From NCBI GenBank assembly GCA_016704145.1, contig JADJAS010000005.1, positions 62,001 through 126,000 on the forward strand: DNA of 64,000 nt, in the 5' to 3' direction. The notes under the pieces are model-generated. The model was not told the DNA's origin and made no database searches. It saw nothing but the letters and a program-made list of their open reading frames with translations. Origin of the DNA: Rhodocyclaceae bacterium (lineage in GTDB: Bacteria > Pseudomonadota > Gammaproteobacteria > Burkholderiales > Rhodocyclaceae). Positions 35,205 through 44,138 of this stretch are shown piece by piece. Both the position numbers and the translations under genes were made by a program. Positions within the stretch are counted from its first letter, which is position 1. Every line of letters begins with the position of its first letter.

Positions 35205-38200
35205 ATGAATCGCCGCAATTTCCATGCTATCAACACCGCGCCTCGCCAATCCCTTCGTGGCGCGACCAACGCACCTTCCAGTTCCATCAAGCCGTTGGCC
35301 ACCGCCGTGACCCTGGCGATGGTCGCGTTCTCTCAGCCGAGCCTGGCGGCCAACTGCATCTGGAACCCGGTGACGGGCAACTGGGGCACCGCCGGCGACT
35401 GGACTTGTGGCTTGGTGCCGGGCGGAGCCGACTCCGCCACCGTGGCCGCCACAAAAACGGTGACCATCAACAGTGCGCAGTCGATTCTGAACCTGACCAA
35501 CGCCGGCAGCGTCAACATCGACGCCTTTCTGCTGACGCTGAACGGCGGCGGCGGCACCACCAACACCGGCACGATCAACGTCGGTGCCGGCCCGAATCCC
35601 AACAATGCCGCGCTCAACATTGGCACCGGGCACAACGTCACCAATACCGGCGGCACCATCAACGTCAGTGCCGACAGCGTCATCAACCAGTTCGGCAGCA
35701 CCATCAGCGGCGGCACGATCAACACCACAGGTACCGGCAAGCTGGCGGTCTTCAGTTCGTCAGCCAATTTCCTCGACAGCGTCACCCTGGGCGGACGCAT
35801 GGACATGGCCAGCGTTGCCAATTCCCGGCAACGGGTGACAAACGGGCTGACATTGAACAATGCCACCGTCGACATCAACCAGAACGGTATCCTCAGCTTC
35901 GAGAATACCCAGACGCTGTCGGGCACCGGCAGCATCGTTTTCGGCAACACCGGTGCTGGCAACCGCATCGACCTGGACGGCAACGGCACCACCACCATCG
36001 CCTCGGGTGTCACGATCCGCGGCCACAGCGGCACCATCGGGCAGCAGATCAACATCGGCGGCACCCAGACCCTGGTCAACAACGGCCTGATCAGCGCCGA
36101 TGTCAGCGGCGGCACCATCGGCTTCGTCGATTCGGCCGTCGTCAATAACGGCACCCTGCGCGCGATCAACGGCGGCACCCTGGTGCTGTCGACCAACGTC
36201 ACCGGCGGCGCCAGCGGCCAGATCGTGGCCGGTGCCGGCAGCCAGGTGCTGCAAAACGGTGTGACCATCAGCGGCACCGTCAACACCAGCGGCGGCGGCC
36301 TGTTCTCGGTGGTCAGTTCGTTTGCCAACCGGCTCGATGGCGTCACCTTCAACGGCAACATGGACATGGCGTCCATCGCCAACAGCCGCCAGCGCGTCAC
36401 GCCCGGTGGCCTGGTGCTCAACGGCACCGTCAACATCAACAGCAACGGCATCCTTAGCTTCGAGGACAACGGCACGTTCAGCGGCAACGGCACGGTCGTT
36501 TTCGGCAACACCGGTGCTGGCAACCGCATCGACCTGGACGGCAACGGCACCACCACCATCGCCTCGGGTGTCACGATCCGCGGCCACAGCGGCACCATCG
36601 GGCAGCAGATCAACATCGGCGGCACCCAGACCCTGGTCAACAACGGCCTGATCAGCGCCGATGTCAGCGGCGGCACCATCGGCTTCGTCGATTCGGCCGT
36701 CGTCAATAACGGCACCCTGCGCGCGATCAACGGCGGCACCCTGGTGCTGTCGACCAACGTCACCGGCGGCGCCAGCGGCCAGATCGTGGCCGGTGCCGGC
36801 AGCCAGGTGCTGCAAAACGGTGTGACCATCAGCGGCACCGTCAACACCAGCGGCGGCGGCCTGTTCTCGGTGGTCAGTTCGTTTGCCAACCGGCTCGATG
36901 GCGTCACCTTCAACGGCAACATGGACATGGCGTCCATCGCCAACAGCCGCCAGCGCGTCACGCCCGGTGGCCTGGTGCTCAACGGCACCGTCAACATCAA
37001 CAGCAACGGCATCCTTAGCTTCGAGGACAACGGCACGTTCAGCGGCAACGGCACGGTCGTTTTCGGCAACACCGGTGCTGGCAACCGCATCGACCTGGAC
37101 GGCAACGGCACCACCACCATCGCCTCGGGTGTCACGATCCGCGGCCACAGCGGCACCATCGGGCAGCATGTCAACATCGGCGGCACCCAGACCCTGGTCA
37201 ACAACGGCCTGATCAGCGCCGATGTCAGCGGCGGCACCATCGGCTTCGTCGATTCGGCCGTCGTTAACAACAGCACGCTAAAGGCGACCAATGGCGGTTT
37301 GCTGAACCTCGGGACGGCGGTAAGCCAGGGCGCGTCGGGCGTGATACTCGCCGACAATGGCACGGTGCGCCAGAACGGCGCCCGCATTTCCGGCGGTACC
37401 ATTGCCAGCGCCAATGGCGGCGCGCTGCAGGTGGCTTCGAGTTCGGCGAACTACCTGGATGCAGCCACGATCAGCGGTGTAGTCGACATGGCATCGGTGG
37501 CTACCAGCAGACAGCGAGTGAACAACGGGCTCACCAACAACGGCACCATAAACATCAACCAGAACGCGATCCTGAGCTTCGAAGACACGCAGACGCTGTC
37601 GGGCACCGGCAGCATCGTCTTCGGTAACACGGGTGGCGGCAACCGCATCGACCTGGACGGCAACGGCACCACCACCATCGCCTCGGGTGTCACGATCCGC
37701 GGCCACAGCGGCGCCATCGGGCAGCAGATCAACATCGGCGGCACGCAAACGTTGCTGAACCAGGGCACGATCAACGCCGAGTTGGCCGGCGGCACGATCG
37801 GCTTTGCGGACAGCGCACTGGTCAACAACGGGGTGTTGCGCGCCCAGGCCGGTACCATGTACGTAGGCGTCCCGCTCAGTGGTACCGGCACACTACAGGT
37901 CGATAGCACCGGCACGATGAACCTGGCCAACGGCGCCAAGGGTCAGGGCACACTGGCCATGGGGGGCGCCGGCGCCGCATTGAATCTGGGCACCGGCAAC
38001 CTGACGCTGAGCAACGACTACACCAATGCCGGCGCTGGCACGGGCAATGCCTTCAACCGTCGCGCCGGCGTCAGCGGTACCGGCCAGATCGTGGCCGGCG
38101 GCGATGTCAGCCAGGTCATCACCGGCGCCAACGTCACCAACGGCAACACCGCCAACGCCACGCTGACCGTCGGCAACGTGCGCGTCGGCAGCAATACCTT

Positions 38201-40499
38201 CAACTACCAGATCGGCAATGCGGGCACGACCGGCCCGACGCTGCGCGGCGCCATCCAGACCGCCGCCAACGGCGGCAACATCAACGATGCGCGTCTTTCC
38301 GGCACTGGTGTCACGGCGTCGAACTACAACGCCGGCGGCCCCGGCGGCAACAGCGGCAACTTGGCGGTGGTCTTCAACGCCGCCAGCGCCGGCGCGCTGG
38401 CGCCCTTGTCCGGCCAGGCGGTCAACCTGCGCAGCAACTTCGAGAACATCGCCGACCAGAAACTCAACATCGTGCTGGCGGGTGGCGCGGCCGCCTACAA
38501 CGCGGCGGTCGGTGCCGCCACGCCGACACCGGTCGTCATTGCCAACCAGCGCGTGGGCGGCACGGGCAGCCAGATGCTGACGGTAAGCAACACCGCCGCG
38601 GCAGGCGCCTACAGCGAAGACCTGAACGCCAGCGTCACTGGTTTTACCGGTGCGGCCGGCTTCACCGGCGGCAACATCAACGGCTTGCTCGCCGGTGCCA
38701 ACAACAGCAGCACGATGGGTGTCAGGGTAGACACTACCTTGGCTGGAGCCAAGACCGGCACCGTGACGCTGGGCTATCAGACGGCCGGCGCGGTCAATGG
38801 CGCCAGCAATGGGCTCGGCGTCGCCAGCGCCGGTTCGCAGACAGTCACCGTCAGCGGCAACGTCTATCAGGTGGCGGCGGGCGCCTTGCAGGGCAACACG
38901 CTCAACTTCGGCACGCTGCAAGTGGGGCAGCAGGTCAGCCAGAACCTGGTGGTACGCAACACGGCAACCGGACCGGCGGGCTTCGTCGAGGATCTGAATG
39001 CATCCTTCGGCGCGTCGGGCAACAGCCAGATCACCGGCACCGGCTCGCTCAACGGCATCTTGGCAGGCACCAATAGCACCGGCGCCAACGGCACCATGAC
39101 GGTGACGGTGCTGGGCTCCACCGCCGGTGCGCTCAACAGCGGCATCGCGGTCAACTACTTCAGCGCCGGCGCCGTCAATGGCGTGGGCAACGGATTGGGC
39201 GTGCTGGGCGTGGGCAGCGAACAGTTCAACGTCAATGGCACCATCTCCGCGGTCGGCAACGTGATCAATCAGGCCAGTCCGCTGGTCAACACCCCGACCG
39301 TCACCTTGGCGGCCCGGCGAGTCGGCGACGCGGCGGCCACGGCGAACGTCAGCGTCAGCAACGTCGCGACGGTCGCGCCGCAGGCGGCATTGAACGCCAG
39401 CATCGCCACCAACGGCGCGCCGGTGACGGCCAGCGGCAGCTTCAACCTGCTGACCCCGGGCGCCACGGACAACTCAAGCCTGGTGGTGGGCATCGGCACG
39501 GCGACGGCCGGTAACTTCACCGGCGGCAATGCCGGTTCGGCAACGATTAGCCTCGTCTCCGACGCGAGCAACGTCGGCGGCTGCGCGCCCAACTGCCAGC
39601 TGAACCTCGCTCCGCAGACGGTGACTGTCGAGGGCAAGGTCTACACCGCCGCGCAGGGCACGGTGCAAGGCACGGTTAACTTCGGTATCGTGCACGTCGG
39701 CGATGTCGTTGCCGCGCAAGGCGTCGCCGTGCAGAACTCGGCACCGGCAACCGCGCTGAACGACACGCTGAAGGCCAGCATCGGCGGCACCGGCGGCGCC
39801 TTCACCGACAATGGCGGCACAGTCACCGGATTGGTCGCCGGCGGCGCCGCCAACACCAGCGCGCTCGCGGTTGGCCTCGACACGACGACGGCGGGCATCT
39901 ATAGCGGCAACGCGATCGTCAGCCTGGCCAGTCAGAACCCGGACATGGCAGACCTGGACCTGGGTACCGCCAACGTGTCGCTGTCGGGACAGGTCAACAA
40001 GTACGCCAACGCGGTATTCGACAAAGTCAGTGGCGCCGGCACGCTGTCGCGCAGCGGCAACGTGTTCACCCTCGATTTCGGCAACGTATTGTTGGGTGGC
40101 GCCCTGTCCGCGATACTCGACGTCGACAACGCCGTGGGCGGTGGGCCGTCCGACCTTCTGGACGGTGTGCTCGGCATGAACGACGTGAATGACTTCACGA
40201 CGCTGCTCTTGTCGTCCTTCCAGAATATCGGCGCCGACGGCTCGGGCGGCAATGCGCTGTCCTTCCTGTTCGACACTAATAGCCTGGGACTCGGAACTTT
40301 CCAGGATTCCATCGACCTCGGTTGGTTCGGCCACAATGCCAGCGGCTACGTTGACCCGACGCGGCACTACACACTGCTGGTGCGTGGCAATGTGTATACC
40401 AACGGCGGCACGGTGCCCGAGCCCTCCGCCGCGCTGCTGGTCCTGACGGCCCTGGCCGGCCTGGCCCTGCGTCGCCGCCGGTCCGGCCGCGCGTGCTAG
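35205..40499 (+). CDS. Large PEP-CTERM surface protein with tandem beta repeats
   Basis: 1,764 residues. A long signal peptide with a Tat/ESPR-like leading part is followed by LATAVTLAMVAFSQPSLAAN. The N-terminal half consists of G/N/T-rich beta-helix repeats (e.g. NRIDLDGNGTTTIASGVTIR), including nearly identical 187-residue units. The C-terminal half has choice-of-anchor D-like domains (NFGTLQVGQQVSQNLVVRN, repeated about four times). It ends VPEPSAALLVLTALAGLALRRRR, a clear PEP-CTERM sorting signal for exosortase-dependent anchoring. GGAGG six bases before the ATG at 35205 decides the start. A role in the extracellular matrix or adhesion is inferred. Confidence 0.9.
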   Translation: MNRRNFHAINTAPRQSLRGATNAPSSSIKPLATAVTLAMVAFSQPSLAANCIWNPVTGNWGTAGDWTCGLVPGGADSATVAATKTVTINSAQSILNLTNAGSVNIDAFLLTLNGGGGTTNTGTINVGAGPNPNNAALNIGTGHNVTNTGGTINVSADSVINQFGSTISGGTINTTGTGKLAVFSSSANFLDSVTLGGRMDMASVANSRQRVTNGLTLNNATVDINQNGILSFENTQTLSGTGSIVFGNTGAGNRIDLDGNGTTTIASGVTIRGHSGTIGQQINIGGTQTLVNNGLISADVSGGTIGFVDSAVVNNGTLRAINGGTLVLSTNVTGGASGQIVAGAGSQVLQNGVTISGTVNTSGGGLFSVVSSFANRLDGVTFNGNMDMASIANSRQRVTPGGLVLNGTVNINSNGILSFEDNGTFSGNGTVVFGNTGAGNRIDLDGNGTTTIASGVTIRGHSGTIGQQINIGGTQTLVNNGLISADVSGGTIGFVDSAVVNNGTLRAINGGTLVLSTNVTGGASGQIVAGAGSQVLQNGVTISGTVNTSGGGLFSVVSSFANRLDGVTFNGNMDMASIANSRQRVTPGGLVLNGTVNINSNGILSFEDNGTFSGNGTVVFGNTGAGNRIDLDGNGTTTIASGVTIRGHSGTIGQHVNIGGTQTLVNNGLISADVSGGTIGFVDSAVVNNSTLKATNGGLLNLGTAVSQGASGVILADNGTVRQNGARISGGTIASANGGALQVASSSANYLDAATISGVVDMASVATSRQRVNNGLTNNGTININQNAILSFEDTQTLSGTGSIVFGNTGGGNRIDLDGNGTTTIASGVTIRGHSGAIGQQINIGGTQTLLNQGTINAELAGGTIGFADSALVNNGVLRAQAGTMYVGVPLSGTGTLQVDSTGTMNLANGAKGQGTLAMGGAGAALNLGTGNLTLSNDYTNAGAGTGNAFNRRAGVSGTGQIVAGGDVSQVITGANVTNGNTANATLTVGNVRVGSNTFNYQIGNAGTTGPTLRGAIQTAANGGNINDARLSGTGVTASNYNAGGPGGNSGNLAVVFNAASAGALAPLSGQAVNLRSNFENIADQKLNIVLAGGAAAYNAAVGAATPTPVVIANQRVGGTGSQMLTVSNTAAAGAYSEDLNASVTGFTGAAGFTGGNINGLLAGANNSSTMGVRVDTTLAGAKTGTVTLGYQTAGAVNGASNGLGVASAGSQTVTVSGNVYQVAAGALQGNTLNFGTLQVGQQVSQNLVVRNTATGPAGFVEDLNASFGASGNSQITGTGSLNGILAGTNSTGANGTMTVTVLGSTAGALNSGIAVNYFSAGAVNGVGNGLGVLGVGSEQFNVNGTISAVGNVINQASPLVNTPTVTLAARRVGDAAATANVSVSNVATVAPQAALNASIATNGAPVTASGSFNLLTPGATDNSSLVVGIGTATAGNFTGGNAGSATISLVSDASNVGGCAPNCQLNLAPQTVTVEGKVYTAAQGTVQGTVNFGIVHVGDVVAAQGVAVQNSAPATALNDTLKASIGGTGGAFTDNGGTVTGLVAGGAANTSALAVGLDTTTAGIYSGNAIVSLASQNPDMADLDLGTANVSLSGQVNKYANAVFDKVSGAGTLSRSGNVFTLDFGNVLLGGALSAILDVDNAVGGGPSDLLDGVLGMNDVNDFTTLLLSSFQNIGADGSGGNALSFLFDTNSLGLGTFQDSIDLGWFGHNASGYVDPTRHYTLLVRGNVYTNGGTVPEPSAALLVLTALAGLALRRRRSGRAC
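35936..37265 (+). repeat. Tandem 561-bp repeat inside the PEP-CTERM gene
   Basis: Sequence recurs with an exact 561-bp period (187 codons): units at 35936-36496, 36497-37057 and a partial unit 37058-37265. The copies are identical by eye except for a change near 37167 (CAGATC to CATGTC). A diverged partial copy follows at 37616-37740. Such identity at DNA level points to recent duplication or gene conversion. Confidence 0.9.
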
Positions 40500-40510
40500 A
40501 CTCGATGCGA

Positions 40511-40545
40511 GCCCGACCGGAGCGTGTGTAACAGCGCGGTCGGGC
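40511..40545 (+). terminator. Hairpin after the PEP-CTERM gene
   Basis: GCCCGACCG at 40511 and CGGTCGGGC at 40537 form a perfect 9-bp stem with a 17-base loop, followed by TTGCTC. It sits 11 bases after the surface-protein stop and just before the Shine-Dalgarno of the next small gene, so it may lower rather than end expression downstream. Confidence 0.45.
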
Positions 40546-40568
40546 TTGCTCAAGGGAGGATGGAAATC

Positions 40569-40859
40569 ATGGCGAGTACCCAATTTCGCATTCTGTTGGC
40601 GGGGTCGATAGCGCTTGCCTTGCTGGTCGCGGGCAACGCCACGTTGTACACCCTGAACAAGGGGCTGCAACGCGATGTCGCCGGGCGGGCGCAGTTCGTC
40701 GCCCAGACGGGCAGCCAGCTCGAACCCGTCTATCGGGCCCTGACGCAGGGGCTGGCGGAGCTTTCGGTGCGGAACAACGATGCCCAATTGCAGGGTATCC
40801 TGGCCGCCCAGGGCATCACGGTATCGGTCAATGCGCCGGCGGGCGCCCAGAAGCGATAG
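40569..40859 (+). CDS. Small membrane-anchored hypothetical protein
   Basis: 96 residues. One N-terminal helix (RILLAGSIALALLVAGNATLYTL) with the rest outside: DVAGRAQFVAQTGSQLEPVYRALTQGLAELSVRNNDAQLQGILAAQGITVSV. This is a one-helix anchor with a short helical exterior domain. The ATG at 40569 is preferred because GGGAGG lies at good spacing; another ATG at 40560 touches it. It pairs with the next gene, which has the same design (NGNANARLLIDELQKRGVTV versus ILAAQGITV). I do not know the family. Confidence 0.7.
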   Translation: MASTQFRILLAGSIALALLVAGNATLYTLNKGLQRDVAGRAQFVAQTGSQLEPVYRALTQGLAELSVRNNDAQLQGILAAQGITVSVNAPAGAQKR

Positions 40860-40868
40860 GGGTTCTCC

Positions 40869-41213
40869 TTGGACGAGCAACGACACGAGAGCGGTGCCGG
40901 TCGCAAGACCGAGAAATCGACATTCCTCCCCTTCCTGATCGTGCTGCTGGTCCTGATCGGATGGTTCGCGTTCCAGTCCGTGCAGCTTTTCGAGGAACGC
41001 GGCGCGCTTTCCGCTTCGCGCGAGGCGCAAGAACCGCAGGTGCAAAATTCGAGCAAGCTGCGTGCGTCCCTGGATGCCATGGCTCGCGAAACGGCGCGAC
41101 TCGCCAAACAGGGCAATGCCAACGCCCGCCTGCTGATCGACGAACTGCAGAAGCGCGGCGTGACGGTCAATCCGGACGACAATACCGCGAGCGCGGCCCC
41201 GGTCGACAAGTAG
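40869..41213 (+). CDS. Small membrane-anchored hypothetical protein (TTG start)
   Basis: 114 residues from a TTG 9 bases after the previous stop. A charged 16-residue cytoplasmic part, one helix (FLPFLIVLLVLIGWFAFQSVQLF) and an exterior helical region with SLDAMARETARLAKQGNANARLLIDELQKRGVTVNPDD. It looks like a diverged partner of the preceding gene. Both follow the PEP-CTERM protein and may help its placement or belong to the same surface system (inference). Confidence 0.65.
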   Translation: MDEQRHESGAGRKTEKSTFLPFLIVLLVLIGWFAFQSVQLFEERGALSASREAQEPQVQNSSKLRASLDAMARETARLAKQGNANARLLIDELQKRGVTVNPDDNTASAAPVDK

Positions 41214-41311
41214 ATCGGGCATGTCCATCGCGCGCATGGCGCGCGCGTTCGGCGAGGCGATCGCCTGGAGAGTGGTAGCCTATCGGGACACTACTTTCTC
41301 GCGGAGCGCTG

Positions 41312-42358
41312 ATGGCGCATCTGTTCGTCGATGTTTCCAGTCACGGCTTCGGCCATCTGGCCCAGGTGGCGCCGGTGCTCAACGCCCTGCGCACCGCGCG
41401 GCCCGACCTGCGCCTGACCATCCGCAGCGGCCTGCCGCGCCAGCGCCTGGCGCTGCGCATCGACGGCAACTTCGAGCACCTGCACGCCGCCAGCGATTTC
41501 GGCTTCGTCATGAACAACGCGCTGGACATCGACCTGCCCGCCAGCGCCGCGCGCTACCGAGATTTTCACGCCGACTGGCCGGCCCGCGTCCGCCGCGAAA
41601 CAGTGTGGCTGGACGCGCTGGCGCCCGACGCGGTGTTGAGCGATGTCGCCTACCTGCCGCTGGCCGGCGCCGTTGCCGCCGGCATTCCCGCCATCGCCCT
41701 GTGCTCGCTCAACTGGGCGGACCTGCTCGACCATTATTTTCACCGCGAGCCCTGGCTGCGCGATGTCCATGACCAGATGCTCGATGCCTATCGCGGCGCC
41801 CGCGCCTTCCTGCGCGCCACGCCGGGCATGCCGATGTTCGACCTGCCCAACGCCATCGCCATCGGGCCGGTGGCGCAAGCGCGCACGCCCGACCGCGCCG
41901 AGGTGGCGCGGCGGCTCCGGCTGCCCGAGGACCGCCGCTGGGTGGTGGTCGCGCTCGGCGGCTTCGATTTCCCGCTGCCGGTGGCCGACTGGCCGCGTCG
42001 CGGCGACCTGCTTTGGGTCGAGGCCGATCCCCGCGTACCCTTCCACGACCTGCTGGCCTGCGCCGACGCACTGATCGCCAAGCCGGGCTATGGCACTTTC
42101 GTCGAAGCCGCCGTGCAAGGCGTGCCGCTGCTCTATCTGCCCCGGCCCGGCTGGCCCGAGCGGGCCTGCCTGATCGACTGGCTGCACGCTCACGGCCGCG
42201 CCGCGCCGATCGGCCGCGAACAGGCCCAAACCGGCGACCTGCCGGACGCACTGGACGCCCTCTGGCGCCTGCCGGCGCCGCCGCGCCCGCAACCGACCGG
42301 CGTGGCCGAGGCCGTGGGCCACCTGCGGGCGCTGCTGCGCGACGACGCCAATTGTTAG
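41312..42358 (+). CDS. Glycosyltransferase-like protein (MurG/UGT fold)
   Basis: 348 residues. N-terminal SSHGFGHLAQVAPVLNALR is like the nucleotide-sugar transferase start GxxGHxxPxxxLA; the C-terminal part has KPGYGTFVEAAVQGVPLLYLPRPGWPER, which fits the donor-binding region of GT-B enzymes. No membrane helix is visible. Donor and acceptor are unknown, and no cell-wall genes lie nearby. Start at 41312 (ATG), 98 bases after the previous gene. Confidence 0.7.
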   Translation: MAHLFVDVSSHGFGHLAQVAPVLNALRTARPDLRLTIRSGLPRQRLALRIDGNFEHLHAASDFGFVMNNALDIDLPASAARYRDFHADWPARVRRETVWLDALAPDAVLSDVAYLPLAGAVAAGIPAIALCSLNWADLLDHYFHREPWLRDVHDQMLDAYRGARAFLRATPGMPMFDLPNAIAIGPVAQARTPDRAEVARRLRLPEDRRWVVVALGGFDFPLPVADWPRRGDLLWVEADPRVPFHDLLACADALIAKPGYGTFVEAAVQGVPLLYLPRPGWPERACLIDWLHAHGRAAPIGREQAQTGDLPDALDALWRLPAPPRPQPTGVAEAVGHLRALLRDDANC

Positions 42359-42394
42359 GCTAGGCCCGACTTTGCACCGAGGGAGGAGAACGAA

Positions 42395-44134
42395 ATGACA
42401 AGACAGGAAAACCGTCCGGATGGCGGCGAGCTGCTGGCCCGTACCCTGAAGGCCGCCGGCGTCGAGGAGATCTTCGCCCTTCACGGCGGCCATCTGGAAT
42501 CCTTCTGGCAGGGCTGCGTCCGCCACGGCCTGCGGCTGACCGATTTTCGCCACGAGTCGTCGGCCGGCCACGCCGCCGACGGCTATGCCCGCACCAGCGG
42601 CCGGCTCGGCGTCTGCGCGGTAACCTCGGGCCCGGGCTTCACCAACGTGATTTCGGCCATCACCAACGCCTATCTCGACGGCGTGCCGGTGCTGTTCATC
42701 GTCGGCTCGCCACCGCTGCGCGACGTCGAGACCAATCCCCTGCAGGGCGGCATCGACCAGGTGGCCATGGCCGCGCCGACGACCAAGTGGGCCCATCGCA
42801 TCACCCACGCCGAACGCATTCCGGAGTTGACCGCCCAGGCCATCCGCACCTGCCTCAACGGCCGTCCGGGACCGGTGCTGCTCGACCTGCCCATCGACGT
42901 GCTGCACACGCCGGTGGCCGAGGCCCGGGTGCGCGCCGCCACCGGCCTCAACGCGCGCACCGCGCCGGCGCCGGCGCCAGCCGAGGTGGCGGCCATCATC
43001 GACCTACTGAAGACGGCGCGGCGCCCGGCCATCTTCGTCGGCAACGGCATCCGTTTCGCCCGGGCGGAAGAGGAACTGCGCCGTTTCGCCGAACTCGCCG
43101 GCATTCCCGTCTTCTGCGGCGGCCACGGCTACGGCGCGCTGCCTTACGACCATCCGCTCTGGTGCAAGGACCTCGCCCTGCTCGGCCTGCTGGGCATGAC
43201 CGGGCAGCCGGGCATCGACGCCCTGCTGGCGGTCGGCGCACGCTTCGGCCTGTTCTCCGGCGGCCGCGGCGAGGCCATCGTGCCCAGCGGCATCGCCATC
43301 GCCCAGGTGGACCTGCACGCGCCAGAACTCGGCCGCCTGCGCGAAGTGAAAGTGCCGGTGCTGGCCGATGCGCGGGAAACGCTCCGCGCCCTCGCCGAGG
43401 CCGCGCGGGATGTCGAATGGCCCGACTGGTCGGCCTGGGCCGCCACCGCAGCCGGCCTCAAGACCATGACGGACGGCATGTTCGGCCCGGCGCCGGCCGA
43501 GCAGTCGCCCATCCATCCCCATCACGCCATGACCATGCTGGCCGGCGTCATGCCCAGGGATGCGCTGTACGTGCTCGACGGCGGCGAAACCTCGGCCTGG
43601 AGCCACATGGCGCTGAAGGCGGACGCCAGTTGGCAGATCATCGGCGCCGGCTATCACGGCTGTCTCGGCGTCGGCCCGGGCATGGCCATCGGCGCCCAGC
43701 TCGCCCACCCCGGCCGGCGGGTGATCCAGATCACCGGCGACGGCGCCATCGGCTTCCACATCCAGGAATTCGATACCCAGGTGCGTCACCGGCTGCCGGT
43801 GGTGACGGTGATTTTCAACAACCAGCTGTGGGGCATGTCGGCTCACGGCCAGGACCTGATTTTCGGCCGCGGCCGGCGCGTCATCGCCGACCTCGCGGGC
43901 ACCCGCTACGCCGATATCGCGCGGGCTTTCGGCTGCCATGCCGAGCGGGTGGAGCGGCTTGCCGAACTGGCGCCGGCGCTGGAACGCACGCTGGCCGCGG
44001 GCCGGCCGGCCTGCGTCGAAGTGATGATCGACCCCGAGGCGGTGCATCCTTCCATGCCGGCCATGGTCGGGGCCGACAAGCCGGCGCCCAACGAAATCAT
44101 GATTCCCTACTACGACAACATCGTGCTGGACTGA
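42395..44134 (+). CDS. Thiamine-diphosphate-dependent enzyme (acetolactate synthase/benzaldehyde lyase-like)
   Basis: 579 residues with the three ThDP-enzyme domains: N-terminal pyrimidine-binding (the catalytic Glu in RHESSAGHAADGYAR), a central domain (RPAIFVGNGIRFARAEEELRRF), and the C-terminal PP domain (ITGDGAIGFHIQEF and NNQLWG as the GDG-x-NN metal/ThDP motif). It forms or breaks a C-C bond next to a carbonyl. The reaction cannot be fixed from sequence; acetolactate synthase large subunits would need a regulatory subunit, not seen here. GGGAGGAG precedes the ATG. The next gene follows after 4 bases, so they form a unit. Confidence 0.85.
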   Translation: MTRQENRPDGGELLARTLKAAGVEEIFALHGGHLESFWQGCVRHGLRLTDFRHESSAGHAADGYARTSGRLGVCAVTSGPGFTNVISAITNAYLDGVPVLFIVGSPPLRDVETNPLQGGIDQVAMAAPTTKWAHRITHAERIPELTAQAIRTCLNGRPGPVLLDLPIDVLHTPVAEARVRAATGLNARTAPAPAPAEVAAIIDLLKTARRPAIFVGNGIRFARAEEELRRFAELAGIPVFCGGHGYGALPYDHPLWCKDLALLGLLGMTGQPGIDALLAVGARFGLFSGGRGEAIVPSGIAIAQVDLHAPELGRLREVKVPVLADARETLRALAEAARDVEWPDWSAWAATAAGLKTMTDGMFGPAPAEQSPIHPHHAMTMLAGVMPRDALYVLDGGETSAWSHMALKADASWQIIGAGYHGCLGVGPGMAIGAQLAHPGRRVIQITGDGAIGFHIQEFDTQVRHRLPVVTVIFNNQLWGMSAHGQDLIFGRGRRVIADLAGTRYADIARAFGCHAERVERLAELAPALERTLAAGRPACVEVMIDPEAVHPSMPAMVGADKPAPNEIMIPYYDNIVLD

Positions 44135-44138
44135 AGCC

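Noticed and set aside
35333..37414. Long minus-strand open frames opposite the PEP-CTERM gene
   Set aside because: They mirror the repeats of the real gene (same 561-bp period), have low-complexity products and no Shine-Dalgarno sequence.
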